Shown in pieces: positions 35,693 through 44,460 of a DNA stretch of 64,000 bases. Where the stretch lies: NCBI GenBank assembly GCA_023512435.1, contig JAILZP010000013.1:1-64000 (forward strand). Direction: 5' to 3'. Below the pieces are notes generated by a model, which worked only from the letters and a program-made list of their open reading frames with translations, was not told the origin of the DNA and did no database searches. Position 1 is the stretch's first letter. Each line of letters begins with the position of its first letter. The stretch comes from Peptococcaceae bacterium (lineage in GTDB: Bacteria > Bacillota > Desulfotomaculia > Desulfotomaculales > Desulfocucumaceae). A program made the position numbers and the translations under genes.

Positions 35693-37726
35693 ATGAGGTA
35701 CGCAGAGACAGGGTACAACTTGGAAGTTGATTTATCGCGGGGAAACATTGAGAAGGTGGAAACCGACCGGAGATTGACCGAGCTTCATCTGGGCGGCAAC
35801 GGTACCGCCGCCAAGATTATATGGGACAGGGTGCCTCCCGAAGTAGAGGCCTTTTCTCCTGATAATCTGCTCATATTCAGCGCCGGCCTGCTGGTCGGCA
35901 CACCTGTTCCCGGCTGCAACCGCACCATGGTGGATACCATTTCTCCCCAGACAAACTTTTTTTCGCATTCAATATTTGGAGGGTATTTTGGGCCGGAGCT
36001 GAAGCATGCCGGTTACGACAAAATAGTCATTCGCGGCAAAGCCCCCGATCTGGTTTATTTGTGGATAAACAACGACAAGGTTGAAATTCGTGACGCCTCC
36101 CATCTTAAGGGGAAAGGCGCCCAGGAAACCGCGGCAATTATTAAAGAAGAGTTGAAAGACCCCAGGATCCAGGTGGCCGCAATCGGCCTGGCAGGCGAAA
36201 ACAGGCTTTTTATGGCCAGCATCGAACATGTCAACGCCAGCGCCGCGCGCGGGGTGGGATCGGTAATGGGGGACAAAAGGCTGAAGGCCATCGCTGTTCG
36301 CGGCACAAAAGACCTTCAAGTTGCCAATCCGGAAGAACTTTTTAAGCTGTGCCTGAAACACAGCCAGGACATGCATGCCAGCCCGTTTGTCGGGGACCTG
36401 ATGGCGATAGAGTGGAACGATGCCTTTCACCACGACAATTTCGCCTGGGGCAATGCGCGTGTACGGAGAAAGGGGTTTTGGACCCAGGAAATTGAAGACA
36501 GGTGGAAGGAATACACCCTTAAGATTCGTGACCGGTTGCAAGGCTGCTATAACTGTCCCAAGAACTGCCATCTTGTGGTTAAACCCCCCGGACGGCAAAG
36601 ATACATATTGAAATGCTTCGGAAAAGGCACCTGGCATATGGCGGCCTTCAAAGAAATAGACTTTACTTTTGACATCCTGGCGCTTAGTCAGGAGTACGGT
36701 GTGGACAGCTATGCGGCGCCGCAGGTGATAGCCTTCGCCATTGAGCTTTACGAAGCCGGCATTTTAACCGACAAAGATTTGCCTGATTTTCCTTCGGACA
36801 GCGGGGACAGATTTTATTATCTTCTTGAAAAGCTTGTCCGGCGGGAAGGGATCGGAGATGTCCTGGCCAACGGCGTTTACCGGGCGGCCCGCCAGATCGG
36901 CAAAGGCGCGGAAGAATACGACCATAACACAATCAAAAAGTTTGAGCAGGTACCAATCAAGCTGGGGAGAGTAAATTACCCTTATTACCTGATGTACTGC
37001 ACCAGTGATAAGATGGCCATCAACCAGACCGAGGGATCCTACCCCCAGGACCCCATTGCGGATCCTGTGGAGAGACAAAAGTTCGTGGACGAATGGATAG
37101 CGGCTCCCGAGAGGTTTAAAAGATACTTTATGGAGTGGGAGCCGCGCACGAATCCGTCTGTGGAAGCGTCAATCAACATTTGTGACTGGAACGAGACCAT
37201 GCACTACGTTGACGACGCCACCGGCTTATGCGCCTTCTGCTCGTCTTTCAGAGGCCAGTTTGGCGGCGGCACCGCGTATCACATTTATAATATTCCGGCT
37301 TTCATCAACCTGGCTGCCGGGATGAATATTGATGCCGACGACCTGTGGCAAATAGCCAGAAGAAACCGGAACCTGGTCAGGGCCATCAATGTCAGCAGGG
37401 GCTTAAGAAGGGCCGATGAAAAGCCGCCTGAAGACCACTGGAAGATCAGGGAGCCTGAAAAAGAGAAAGAGCTGCTTGACGAGTACTATAAATTCAAAGG
37501 GTGGACCCAGGACGGAATTCCGTCCAAAGCCACGCTGGATAAACTGGGCCTGGGTTATGTGGCTGAAGAATTTATCAGGAGGGGAATCCTGACCGGCAAC
37601 GAGGACAATTTGTATACGGAGACACCGTGTTACTCGGATGAAAAGCAAAAAGAAAATATGCAATTTTCAGCGCTGCGGAAGTCTTCGGAATTTACTTTGA
37701 CGGAGTACTTGAAAAAGAATAAATAA
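35693..37726 (+). CDS. bamB: Benzoyl-CoA reductase catalytic subunit BamB (tungsten AOR family)
   Basis: 677 residues of the aldehyde:ferredoxin oxidoreductase family. Its assignment to BamB, the active-site subunit of class II benzoyl-CoA reductase, rests on family plus neighbours. The cofactor-binding N-terminal domain has LEVDLSRGNIEKVETD, FSAGLLVGTPVPGCNRTMV, FGPELKHAGYDKIVIRGKAP; the iron-sulfur ligands include CYNCPKNC (about 284-291) and a late CAFCSS. BamB holds a tungsten-bis-pterin and a 4Fe-4S cluster and reduces benzoyl-CoA to cyclohexa-1,5-diene-1-carboxyl-CoA. ATG 35693 has GAGGGG upstream. It is the first gene after the sigma-54 promoter. Confidence 0.87.
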   Translation: MRYAETGYNLEVDLSRGNIEKVETDRRLTELHLGGNGTAAKIIWDRVPPEVEAFSPDNLLIFSAGLLVGTPVPGCNRTMVDTISPQTNFFSHSIFGGYFGPELKHAGYDKIVIRGKAPDLVYLWINNDKVEIRDASHLKGKGAQETAAIIKEELKDPRIQVAAIGLAGENRLFMASIEHVNASAARGVGSVMGDKRLKAIAVRGTKDLQVANPEELFKLCLKHSQDMHASPFVGDLMAIEWNDAFHHDNFAWGNARVRRKGFWTQEIEDRWKEYTLKIRDRLQGCYNCPKNCHLVVKPPGRQRYILKCFGKGTWHMAAFKEIDFTFDILALSQEYGVDSYAAPQVIAFAIELYEAGILTDKDLPDFPSDSGDRFYYLLEKLVRREGIGDVLANGVYRAARQIGKGAEEYDHNTIKKFEQVPIKLGRVNYPYYLMYCTSDKMAINQTEGSYPQDPIADPVERQKFVDEWIAAPERFKRYFMEWEPRTNPSVEASINICDWNETMHYVDDATGLCAFCSSFRGQFGGGTAYHIYNIPAFINLAAGMNIDADDLWQIARRNRNLVRAINVSRGLRRADEKPPEDHWKIREPEKEKELLDEYYKFKGWTQDGIPSKATLDKLGLGYVAEEFIRRGILTGNEDNLYTETPCYSDEKQKENMQFSALRKSSEFTLTEYLKKNK

Positions 37727-37755
37727 GAGTGACAGTCAGGGAGGTGAAAACCGCC

Positions 37756-38295
37756 ATGGGTAAGCTGGTTAAGAAAATAGTCAGATCAATAAATGTCGAC
37801 CTGGACAAATGCAATGGCTGCCGCGCCTGTGAGATAGCCTGCGCAGCATATCACGCCAAACCCAGGTACAGCAGCTTCAATCCAAACCGGGCCCGGATCC
37901 GGATGGTTATTGATGCTCAGAATGACGAGTGGGTTGCCGTTCGCTCCACAAATTACACCAAAGCCGAATGTGACGGCAGGCGTACTTATACGATCAACGG
38001 AAAAAAGTACAGTGAGTGCAGCTTTTGCGGGATGATCTGCCCTTCCAGGGACTTGTTTAAAGAACCCGATTCCGGTCTGCCGCTTAAATGCGATATGTGT
38101 GAAGGTGAAAAGGAGCCGCTTTGTGTTCAGATATGCAGCCGTAACGCCCTGACTTACGAGGAAAGGGAAGTCGAAGTTGAAGCTGATGAACAGGTGAAGC
38201 CGGATGAGATGGAGCTGGGATTGCAGTCATTGATAGACAAGTATGGAATGCAGAAGTTGTCGGATGCCTTTGCCCGGATGTCGCAGAAGGGTTAA
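37756..38295 (+). CDS. bamC: Benzoyl-CoA reductase iron-sulfur subunit BamC
   Basis: 179 residues from ATG 37756 (GGGAGGTGAAAA upstream). It is a ferredoxin-like electron-transfer protein with Cys groups CNGCRACEIAC, CSFCGMIC and CDMC....CVQIC, enough for three or more 4Fe-4S clusters. In the known complex BamC partners BamB and passes electrons to it. It starts 30 bases after the bamB stop. A palindromic repeat lies nine bases after its end. Confidence 0.85.
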   Translation: MGKLVKKIVRSINVDLDKCNGCRACEIACAAYHAKPRYSSFNPNRARIRMVIDAQNDEWVAVRSTNYTKAECDGRRTYTINGKKYSECSFCGMICPSRDLFKEPDSGLPLKCDMCEGEKEPLCVQICSRNALTYEEREVEVEADEQVKPDEMELGLQSLIDKYGMQKLSDAFARMSQKG

Positions 38296-38304
38296 ATAAG
38301 GAAA

Positions 38305-38335
38305 GGGGACACACCTCCTGCGGAGGAATGTCCCC
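38305..38335. repeat. GGGGACA palindromic repeat, copy 1 (short)
   Basis: A 31-base hairpin: GGGGACA/TGTCCCC and CCTCC/GGAGG arms around loop TGC. It lies between bamC and bamD. Confidence 0.8.
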
Positions 38336-38365
38336 AACTAAATATGAAAGAAGAGGATTAAAACC

Positions 38366-39517
38366 GTGGAGACTGTTGTCCCCTTCAAAGAGGCAATAGA
38401 GGAAATAAAAGAGAGCGGTGGAGAGGCCGTCAAATTCTGCTATCAATGCGGCAAATGCGATACTGTCTGTCCCTGGAACAAGGTCAGATCTTTCAGTGTG
38501 CGCAAGCTGATCCGGGAGGCCGCATTCGGCCTGTCGGAGATAGAGAGCGAAGAGATCTGGCGCTGCACCACCTGCGGGAAGTGTCCTCAGAAATGCCCCA
38601 GGGATGTAAAGCAGATCCAAAACATGATTGCCCTGCGCAGGATGGCCACGGGATACGGTGTTTTTCCAGCCGCGGTAAAGCCTGTTCGCGCCGCAAGCGC
38701 CGGCCTTGCCGGGGACGGCAACCCCTTCGGTGAAGAACGGACAAAGAGGGCGGATTGGGCAAAGGGCCTCCCTGTAAAATCATTCGCCGAAGGGATGGAA
38801 GTTTTATATTTCCCCGGCTGCTATTTAAGCTATGACGCAAGATTAAAGAAGGTAGCCCAAGCCACGGCCATTATCCTCAATAAGGCGGGGGTGGATTTCG
38901 GGATCCTGGGCAGCGAGGAGAATTGCTGTGGAGAGAGCATCCGCAAGACGGGCAACGAGGATTTGTTTAAACGCCTGGCCAGGGAAAACATCAAAACTTT
39001 TATCGAAAAGGGAGTTAAGAAGATTCTTGTTTCTTCCCCTCACTGCTACCACACATTCAAAAACGAGTATCCCGAATTCAGGGTGAACTTTGAGGTGGTT
39101 CATATCTCCCAGTATTTATTCCAGCTGATTAATGAAGGGAGGCTTCAGATCAGCAAGCAGTACGGGAAGAAAGTGACGTATCATGACCCGTGCTATCTGG
39201 GCCGGCATAACGGCATATATGAAGATCCCCGGGGGGTCTTGAAGAAGATCCCCGGCTTGGAACTAATCGAGATGGCCGAGTCCCGGGAAGACAGTCTCTG
39301 CTGTGGAATGGGCGGAGGCAGGATCTGGATGGAAACCCCGGTATCTGAAAGATTCGCCAACCTCAGACTGGAAGAAGCTGTTGGACTTGGAGCCCGTGAG
39401 CTGGTTACTTCCTGCCCCTATTGCATTACCAATTTTGAGGATAGCAGGGTTGTATTAAATTATGACGATGTCATACAGGTCAAGGACATTACGGAGGTCC
39501 TCCTGGAGGTGATCTAA
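38366..39517 (+). CDS. bamD: BamD, HdrD/HdrB-like iron-sulfur protein with CCG domains
   Basis: 383 residues from GTG 38366 (AGAGGA upstream). An N-terminal ferredoxin part has CYQCGKCDTVCPW and CTTCGKCPQKCP; two CCG domains follow (FPGCYLSYD with NCCGES, and DPCYLGRHNG with LCCGMGGG). In heterodisulfide reductases such domains bind the non-cubane cluster. As BamD it should form, with BamE and BamF, the electron-bifurcation-type module that drives electrons to BamBC. Confidence 0.85.
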   Translation: METVVPFKEAIEEIKESGGEAVKFCYQCGKCDTVCPWNKVRSFSVRKLIREAAFGLSEIESEEIWRCTTCGKCPQKCPRDVKQIQNMIALRRMATGYGVFPAAVKPVRAASAGLAGDGNPFGEERTKRADWAKGLPVKSFAEGMEVLYFPGCYLSYDARLKKVAQATAIILNKAGVDFGILGSEENCCGESIRKTGNEDLFKRLARENIKTFIEKGVKKILVSSPHCYHTFKNEYPEFRVNFEVVHISQYLFQLINEGRLQISKQYGKKVTYHDPCYLGRHNGIYEDPRGVLKKIPGLELIEMAESREDSLCCGMGGGRIWMETPVSERFANLRLEEAVGLGARELVTSCPYCITNFEDSRVVLNYDDVIQVKDITEVLLEVI

Positions 39518-39522
39518 GGAAA

Positions 39523-39575
39523 GGGGACACACCTGCTGAAGCCTGTGGAATTCCTTAAGGGACAGGAATGTCCCC
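39523..39575. repeat. GGGGACA palindromic repeat, copy 2
   Basis: 53 bases opening GGGGACACACCTGCTGAAG and closing CAGGAATGTCCCC; outer arms GGGGACA/TGTCCCC. It starts five bases after the bamD stop. Confidence 0.8.
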
Positions 39576-39584
39576 ACTGGAGAA

Positions 39585-39634
39585 GGGGACACACCTGCCG
39601 AAGTTCAGGTTTCCTTTGCAGACAGGAATGTGGC
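39585..39634. repeat. GGGGACA palindromic repeat, copy 3 (3' end decayed)
   Basis: It opens GGGGACACACCTGCCGAAG and closes CAGGAATGTGGC, so the right arm is mutated. It lies in tandem with copy 2, nine bases away, before fdhD. Confidence 0.75.
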
Positions 39635-39658
39635 AATTGGAGGACGAGGGTGTTGGAC

Positions 39659-40453
39659 ATGAATAAAGCTATTGGATTATCAGATATAAAAGGTTTGGCA
39701 TCTGAAATAGTGTGCCATCGCTTCTCGGACCAGGGATGGGTCGGGACCCCGGTTCATGTGCCGGGCGAGATGAAGATCACCATCTATGTAAACCGGCAGG
39801 AACTGGTCACCATCCTGTGCACTCCCACAAAGCTTAATTACCTTGTCCTGGGTTACCTGTACGGAGAGGGAATCATCTCGGACGCCGGCGAGGTGGTGAT
39901 GATGCGGGTCTGTGAGGACAAATCGCTGGCCGATGTGAGGCTCAAAAACCCCGGGTATGAATTGCCGGTCCAGCGGACACTTACCAGCGGGTGCGGCGGC
40001 GGTGCAACTTTCACAACCCGGGGGCAGAGGGTTGATTCGGGTGTTGTTGTTGCACCGGCGGAAGTGATGTCACTGATGAAGCAGTTTCAGGACCGGATGG
40101 ATCTGTACCGGTTTAGCGGCGGCGTACACACTTCGGCCCTGTCTGATACCGGGAACCTGCTGGTAGTGGCTGAGGATATCGGGCGGCATAACACCCTGGA
40201 CAAGATCCAGGGTGAATGCCTGGCCACGGGACTGGCGACCAGAGACCGGCTGCTGCTGACCACCGGCCGCGTTTCGTCGGAAATGTTGCTCAAGGCCGCA
40301 AAGATGCAGTCCCCGGTTGTGGTTTCGCGGCACACACCAACAGAGAAAGCGGTTTTCCTTGCCCGGGATCTGGGCATTACCCTGGTTGGTGCGCGCGGAG
40401 GCCGGCTGACGGTGTATTCCCACCCGGAGCGGCTCGGCTGTACAGATTACTGA
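39659..40453 (+). CDS. fdhD: FdhD-family sulfur carrier
   Basis: 264 residues from ATG 39659 (GAGGG eight bases upstream; a longer frame from 39545 would run through the repeats and is not credible). Family motifs: YLYGEGIISDAGEV, FSGGVHTSALSD, VAEDIGRHNTLDKIQGE, TTGRVSSEMLLKAA, HTPTEKAVFLARDLGITLVG. FdhD delivers sulfur to the molybdenum/tungsten cofactor of formate dehydrogenase. No formate dehydrogenase is here; it sits between bamD and bamE, so it may serve the tungsten cofactor of BamB. The flexible loop has SGCGGG with one Cys, not the CxxC of E. coli FdhD. Confidence 0.85.
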   Translation: MNKAIGLSDIKGLASEIVCHRFSDQGWVGTPVHVPGEMKITIYVNRQELVTILCTPTKLNYLVLGYLYGEGIISDAGEVVMMRVCEDKSLADVRLKNPGYELPVQRTLTSGCGGGATFTTRGQRVDSGVVVAPAEVMSLMKQFQDRMDLYRFSGGVHTSALSDTGNLLVVAEDIGRHNTLDKIQGECLATGLATRDRLLLTTGRVSSEMLLKAAKMQSPVVVSRHTPTEKAVFLARDLGITLVGARGGRLTVYSHPERLGCTDY

Positions 40454-40468
40454 TGAGGGCGGAGAAAA

Positions 40469-43400
40469 ATGGAAAAAGAACTGGAAAAAATTGAAGGCCG
40501 GCTTGTTAAAAGCCTTGCGGGCGGGAATTTTGGAGATGTTATGGTTGTCGGCGGAGGGATCAGCGGTATTCAGGCCGCCCTCGATCTTGCCAACGCGGGT
40601 TTTAAGGTTTACCTGGTTGAAAAAGCGCCGGCCATCGGCGGCCACATGGCCCAGCTGGACAAGACCTTTCCCACCAACGACTGCTCCATGTGCATTGAAT
40701 CTCCCAAGCTTGTTGAATGCAGCAGACATCCCAATATAGAGATCATGACCTATACCGAGGTTGACCGTGTGGAAGGCGAAGCGGGAGATTTTACGGTGAC
40801 CCTGGTTAAAAAGCCCAGGTACGTTGACGAGAGCAAATGCACGGGCTGTACTCTCTGTGTGGAATACTGCCCGGTGGAGTGCCCTGATCAATACAATCAG
40901 GAAATATCGAAAAACAAGGCCATCCATATATACTTCTCCCAGGCGATTCCCCTTGTCACTTACATAGATGAAAGCTGCCGCTACCTTAAAGGAAGGACAT
41001 GTACTGTCTGCCAGGGTATCTGCAAGAACGGCGCCATAGATTTCAATCAAACGACGGAGAAAGTGGAAATAAAGGTGGGGGCCGTAGTCCTGTCTCCGGG
41101 CTTTGAGCCGTATGACCCAAAGATGATGGGGGAATACCGTTACGGACAGTTTGCCAACGTGGTAACCAGTCTTGACTACGAGCGGCTGTTATGCGCCACG
41201 GGGCCTTACGAAGGTGAAATACTGCGGGCTTCCGACCAAAAGCATCCCCGTAAAATAGCCTGGATTCAGTGCGTCGGATCCAGGCAGGTCAACCCGGGCG
41301 GCAACAGCTACTGTTCAGCCGTGTGCTGCACCTATACCCAGAAACAGGTGATCCTGACCAAAGACCATGATCCCGGGGCCCAGTGCACCATATTCCATAA
41401 CGATATCCGTTCCTACGGCAAGGATTTCGAGCGCTTCTACCAGAGGGCGGAGAATCTTCCCGGGGTCCGGTTTATAAGAAGTTACGTATCCATAGGCAGG
41501 GAGATCCCGGAAAGCAGGAATGTAACCTTAAGGTATGCCGCCGCCGGGGACGGAGTGAAGGAAGAAGAATTCGACATGGTGGTACTGTCCGTCGGATTGA
41601 CCCCTCCCGCCGGCTTCAAGGAACTGGCGGACAAATTCGGCATCGATCTAAATGCCCACGGATTCTGTAAAACCAATCCCCTTAATCCCATGGAGACCTC
41701 CCGCCCGGGTATTTTCATCAGCGGCGCCTTCCAGGGTCCCGTAGATATCCCCGAGTCGGTGGTGACCGCCAGCGGGGCCGGTTCACAGTGCGGACAACTC
41801 CTTGCCTACCGGCGGGGGAAGCTGGCCAATGAAAGGATATATCCCCCGGAAAGGGATGTCTCGGGAGAGGATCCAAGGGTGGGTGTATTTGTGTGTCACT
41901 GCGGGGCCAATATCGGAAGGGTGGTGGATGTCCCCTCCGCGGTTGAGTACGCCCGGACCCTGCCCAATGTTGTTCACGCTGAAGAAAACCTCTTTATGTG
42001 TTCTACCGATGCCGCCAAGCAAATATCAAGCTCGATCCGGGAAAAGGGACTCAATCGCGTGGTTGTCGCCGCCTGTACCCCGAGGACGCATGAGCCGCTG
42101 TTCCGGGACACCCTCCGGGAGGCGGGAATAAATCAATACTATTTCGACTTTGCCAATATCAGGGAGCATTGCTCCTGGGTCCACTCCAAAGAAAAGGAGG
42201 AGGCCACCCAAAAGGCAAAGGAAATAATCCGCATGTCGGTGGCCCGGGCCTGCCGCCTGGAACCCCTGCAGGAATATGATCTGCCCGTCCGCAAGGCGGT
42301 GCTGGTGGTGGGAGGAGGCCTGGCCGGCATGACCTGTGCTCTCTCCATAGCCGAACAGGGACATGAGGTCCACCTGGTGGAAAAGGATACCGAACTGGGG
42401 GGGATGGCCCGAAGGATTCATTACACCCTGGAAGGGCTGGATGTTCAGGCATATTTGCGTGATGTTATACGCAGGGTTTACCGGCACCCCTTAATCCATG
42501 TATATACCGGCGCCGCCGTTATGGAGGCCGGCGGTTATGTGGGGAATTTCTTGACCAGGGTGAAGTCTGAAAGAGGGGTAACCGAGATTAAACACGGGGC
42601 GGCCGTCATCGCCACCGGCGCCGAAGTATACAAGCCCACCGAATACCTTTACGGTAAAGACGACAGGGTAATGACCCACCTGGAGCTGGAGGAGCGAATC
42701 GCCAAAGGAGAAGAAAGGGTGATTGGCGCCGGGAGCCTGGTGATGATCCAGTGCGTGGGCTGCAGGCAGGAAGACAGGAATTACTGCAGCCGGATATGCT
42801 GCAGCGAATCCGTAAAGAACGCCCTGAAGCTGAAAGAGATAAACCCCGGCATGGATATCTACATTCTCTTCCGGGATATAAGGACTTACGGGTTCAAAGA
42901 GGACTATTACCGGGAAGCGGCGGGTAAAGAGGTAAGGTTCATCCGCTATGATCCGCATGACAAACCCCGGGTGGAAGCTGTCGAGAATGAGGAAGGCCGG
43001 CCCGTTTTGAGAGTCACCGTGACCGATCCCATTTTGGGCAAGAAGCTTGAAATAGACGCTGATGCAATCGCTTTGGCCGCCGCCGTCATTCCCTCCGCGG
43101 ACAGCAAGGAAACAGCCGGATTGTTCAAGGTATCCTTAAGCCCGGACGGTTTCTTCCAGGAGGCCCATGTCAAGTTAAGGCCCGTTGACTTCAGCGCGGA
43201 AGGCGTGTACCTGTGCGGGACGGCCCACTATCCCAAGCTTATGCCGGAAACGATCAGCCAGGCTTATGGTGCCGCCGGCCGGGTCTTAACGCTTCTCTCG
43301 CATGATACGGTAACCGCCTCCGGATCTGTCTGCGAGGTGGATGAAGGCAAGTGCCTTTCGTGCGGGGCGTGTATCACGGTCTGCGCGTACGGAGCCGTTG

Positions 43401-43573
43401 ATTTCCATGATACGCCGCAAGGCAGAAAGGCCAGGGTTAATCCGGTCCTCTGCAAGGGAGACGGTCTCTGCAATACGAAGTGTCCGACAGGGGCCATCCG
43501 TCTCAAGCACTACACCGATGAGGAGATCCTGAGCCAGATTGACGCGGCGTGGGACACACCTGCTGAAGCTTGA
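40469..43573 (+). CDS. bamE: BamE, HdrA-like flavin and iron-sulfur protein (double module)
   Basis: 1034 residues. Module 1: FAD site VVGGGISGIQAALDLANAG, HdrA motif TNDCSMCIESPKLVEC, ferredoxin CTGCTLCVEYCPVEC. Module 2 (from about 608): VVGGGLAGMTCALSIAEQG and VEKDTELGGMARR, then a C-terminal ferredoxin CLSCGACITVC and CNTKCPTGAI. It is the likely flavin-based hub of the Hdr-like part, splitting electrons between BamD, BamF and the NADH-side subunits. The final residues DTPAEA and the stop lie inside a palindromic repeat (copy 4). The start is 15 bases after fdhD. Confidence 0.88.
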   Translation: MEKELEKIEGRLVKSLAGGNFGDVMVVGGGISGIQAALDLANAGFKVYLVEKAPAIGGHMAQLDKTFPTNDCSMCIESPKLVECSRHPNIEIMTYTEVDRVEGEAGDFTVTLVKKPRYVDESKCTGCTLCVEYCPVECPDQYNQEISKNKAIHIYFSQAIPLVTYIDESCRYLKGRTCTVCQGICKNGAIDFNQTTEKVEIKVGAVVLSPGFEPYDPKMMGEYRYGQFANVVTSLDYERLLCATGPYEGEILRASDQKHPRKIAWIQCVGSRQVNPGGNSYCSAVCCTYTQKQVILTKDHDPGAQCTIFHNDIRSYGKDFERFYQRAENLPGVRFIRSYVSIGREIPESRNVTLRYAAAGDGVKEEEFDMVVLSVGLTPPAGFKELADKFGIDLNAHGFCKTNPLNPMETSRPGIFISGAFQGPVDIPESVVTASGAGSQCGQLLAYRRGKLANERIYPPERDVSGEDPRVGVFVCHCGANIGRVVDVPSAVEYARTLPNVVHAEENLFMCSTDAAKQISSSIREKGLNRVVVAACTPRTHEPLFRDTLREAGINQYYFDFANIREHCSWVHSKEKEEATQKAKEIIRMSVARACRLEPLQEYDLPVRKAVLVVGGGLAGMTCALSIAEQGHEVHLVEKDTELGGMARRIHYTLEGLDVQAYLRDVIRRVYRHPLIHVYTGAAVMEAGGYVGNFLTRVKSERGVTEIKHGAAVIATGAEVYKPTEYLYGKDDRVMTHLELEERIAKGEERVIGAGSLVMIQCVGCRQEDRNYCSRICCSESVKNALKLKEINPGMDIYILFRDIRTYGFKEDYYREAAGKEVRFIRYDPHDKPRVEAVENEEGRPVLRVTVTDPILGKKLEIDADAIALAAAVIPSADSKETAGLFKVSLSPDGFFQEAHVKLRPVDFSAEGVYLCGTAHYPKLMPETISQAYGAAGRVLTLLSHDTVTASGSVCEVDEGKCLSCGACITVCAYGAVDFHDTPQGRKARVNPVLCKGDGLCNTKCPTGAIRLKHYTDEEILSQIDAAWDTPAEA

Positions 43574-43601
43574 GTATTCCTCTGTAGACAGGAATGTCCC
43601 C
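43550..43601. repeat. GGGGACA palindromic repeat, copy 4, overlapping the end of bamE
   Basis: 52 bases opening GGGACACACCTGCTGAAG (first G mutated) and closing CAGGAATGTCCCC. It encodes the last six residues and stop codon (43571-43573) of bamE. Confidence 0.8.
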
Positions 43602-43645
43602 GATTAAAATAAAGCGAGTGCTTATAACAAGGGTGGTGAGTAAGA

Positions 43646-44413
43646 ATGGGTACGGAACTCAAGTTCAAACCGAAGATCCTGGGCTTTGTGTGTAACTGGT
43701 GAGCTTACGGCGCTGCTGATTTGGCTGGCGTGTCCAGACAACAATATGCGACGTACACCAAACTTATTCGCGTGATGTGCACCGGCAGGGTCGACCTGTC
43801 ATATGTGGTCCGGGCTTTCTTAAACGGAACGGACGGGGTGTTTATCGGCGGCTGCCACCTTAACGACTGCCATTACAATACTCATGGAAATTATGATGCG
43901 TTGGGCATGGTGCTTCTATGCAAAAAATTGATGGACCACATAGGGCTGAACCCTGAAAGGCTGAGGATTGAAAGGTTGTCTTCAAGTGAAGGAATTCGTT
44001 TCGCCGAAGCCATGAACGACTTCTGCAACACGGTGATGAATTTGGGACCTCTCGGCAAAGGTGAAGGAATTGACGAAAAAGAGTTAAAGTCCAGGCTTGA
44101 AGCAGTTGCGGATCTGGTCCCATATATCAGGCTGGTGGAAAGGGAGAGACTGAGAATTCCCTTTAAATCCGAGGAGGGGTATCGTAAATTTTTCACCAGT
44201 GACGAATTCAGGAGGCTGTTTGATGAAACAATCGCAGAGAAACTGGAAATGAGCCGGATCATCTCGCTCCTGCGGGAAAGACCCCTTTCAACCGGAGAAA
44301 TCTCCAGGAAATTGGGCCTGACCCCGTCTGAAACATCAAGACACCTGATCAGTTCGGCAAGGCACGGATTGGTCAGGTACGAGGAAAGCCTTAAAGCATA
44401 TGCCCTCGCCTGA
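43646..44413 (+). CDS. bamF: BamF, MvhD-like selenoprotein (in-frame UGA) with C-terminal winged helix
   Basis: 255 residues from ATG 43646 (GGTGAG upstream), reading UGA at 43700-43702 as selenocysteine 19. The N-terminus LGFVCNW-U-AYGAADLAG aligns with the CNWC-YGGAD motif of MvhD, where the second Cys matches the UGA; BamF of Geobacter is likewise predicted to contain Sec. Further ligands: VMCTGRVD, GGCHLNDCHY. There is no other stop up to 44413. The last 50 residues (about 203-255: STGEISRKLGLTPSETSRHL) look like a winged helix. Role: electron transfer between the BamE hub and the NADH-side subunits. A start after the UGA would lose the cluster. Confidence 0.87.
43721..43741 (+). promoter_or_regulatory. 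SECIS-like hairpin of bamF
   Basis: UUG-G-CUGG, loop CGUGU, CCAG-A-CAA: seven pairs with one G.A mismatch. The apical loop begins 26 bases after the UGA and has G as its second base, as expected for bacterial SECIS elements bound by SelB. Confidence 0.6.
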
Positions 44414-44460
44414 GAAGGAAGATCATAAAGTGATTTGGGGAAAAAGGAAGGACAGAGGCA

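Noticed and set aside
39545-39658. N-terminal extension of FdhD
   Set aside because: It would translate two palindromic repeats; a proper ribosome site and ATG lie at 39659, and the family starts there.
40070-41050. Minus-strand frame of 326 codons across fdhD/bamE
   Set aside because: It spans a gene boundary of two certain plus-strand genes.
43646-43720. bamF as a pseudogene with a nonsense mutation
   Set aside because: The UGA is at the exact MvhD Cys position with known Sec relatives, a SECIS-like stem follows, and selD is in the window.
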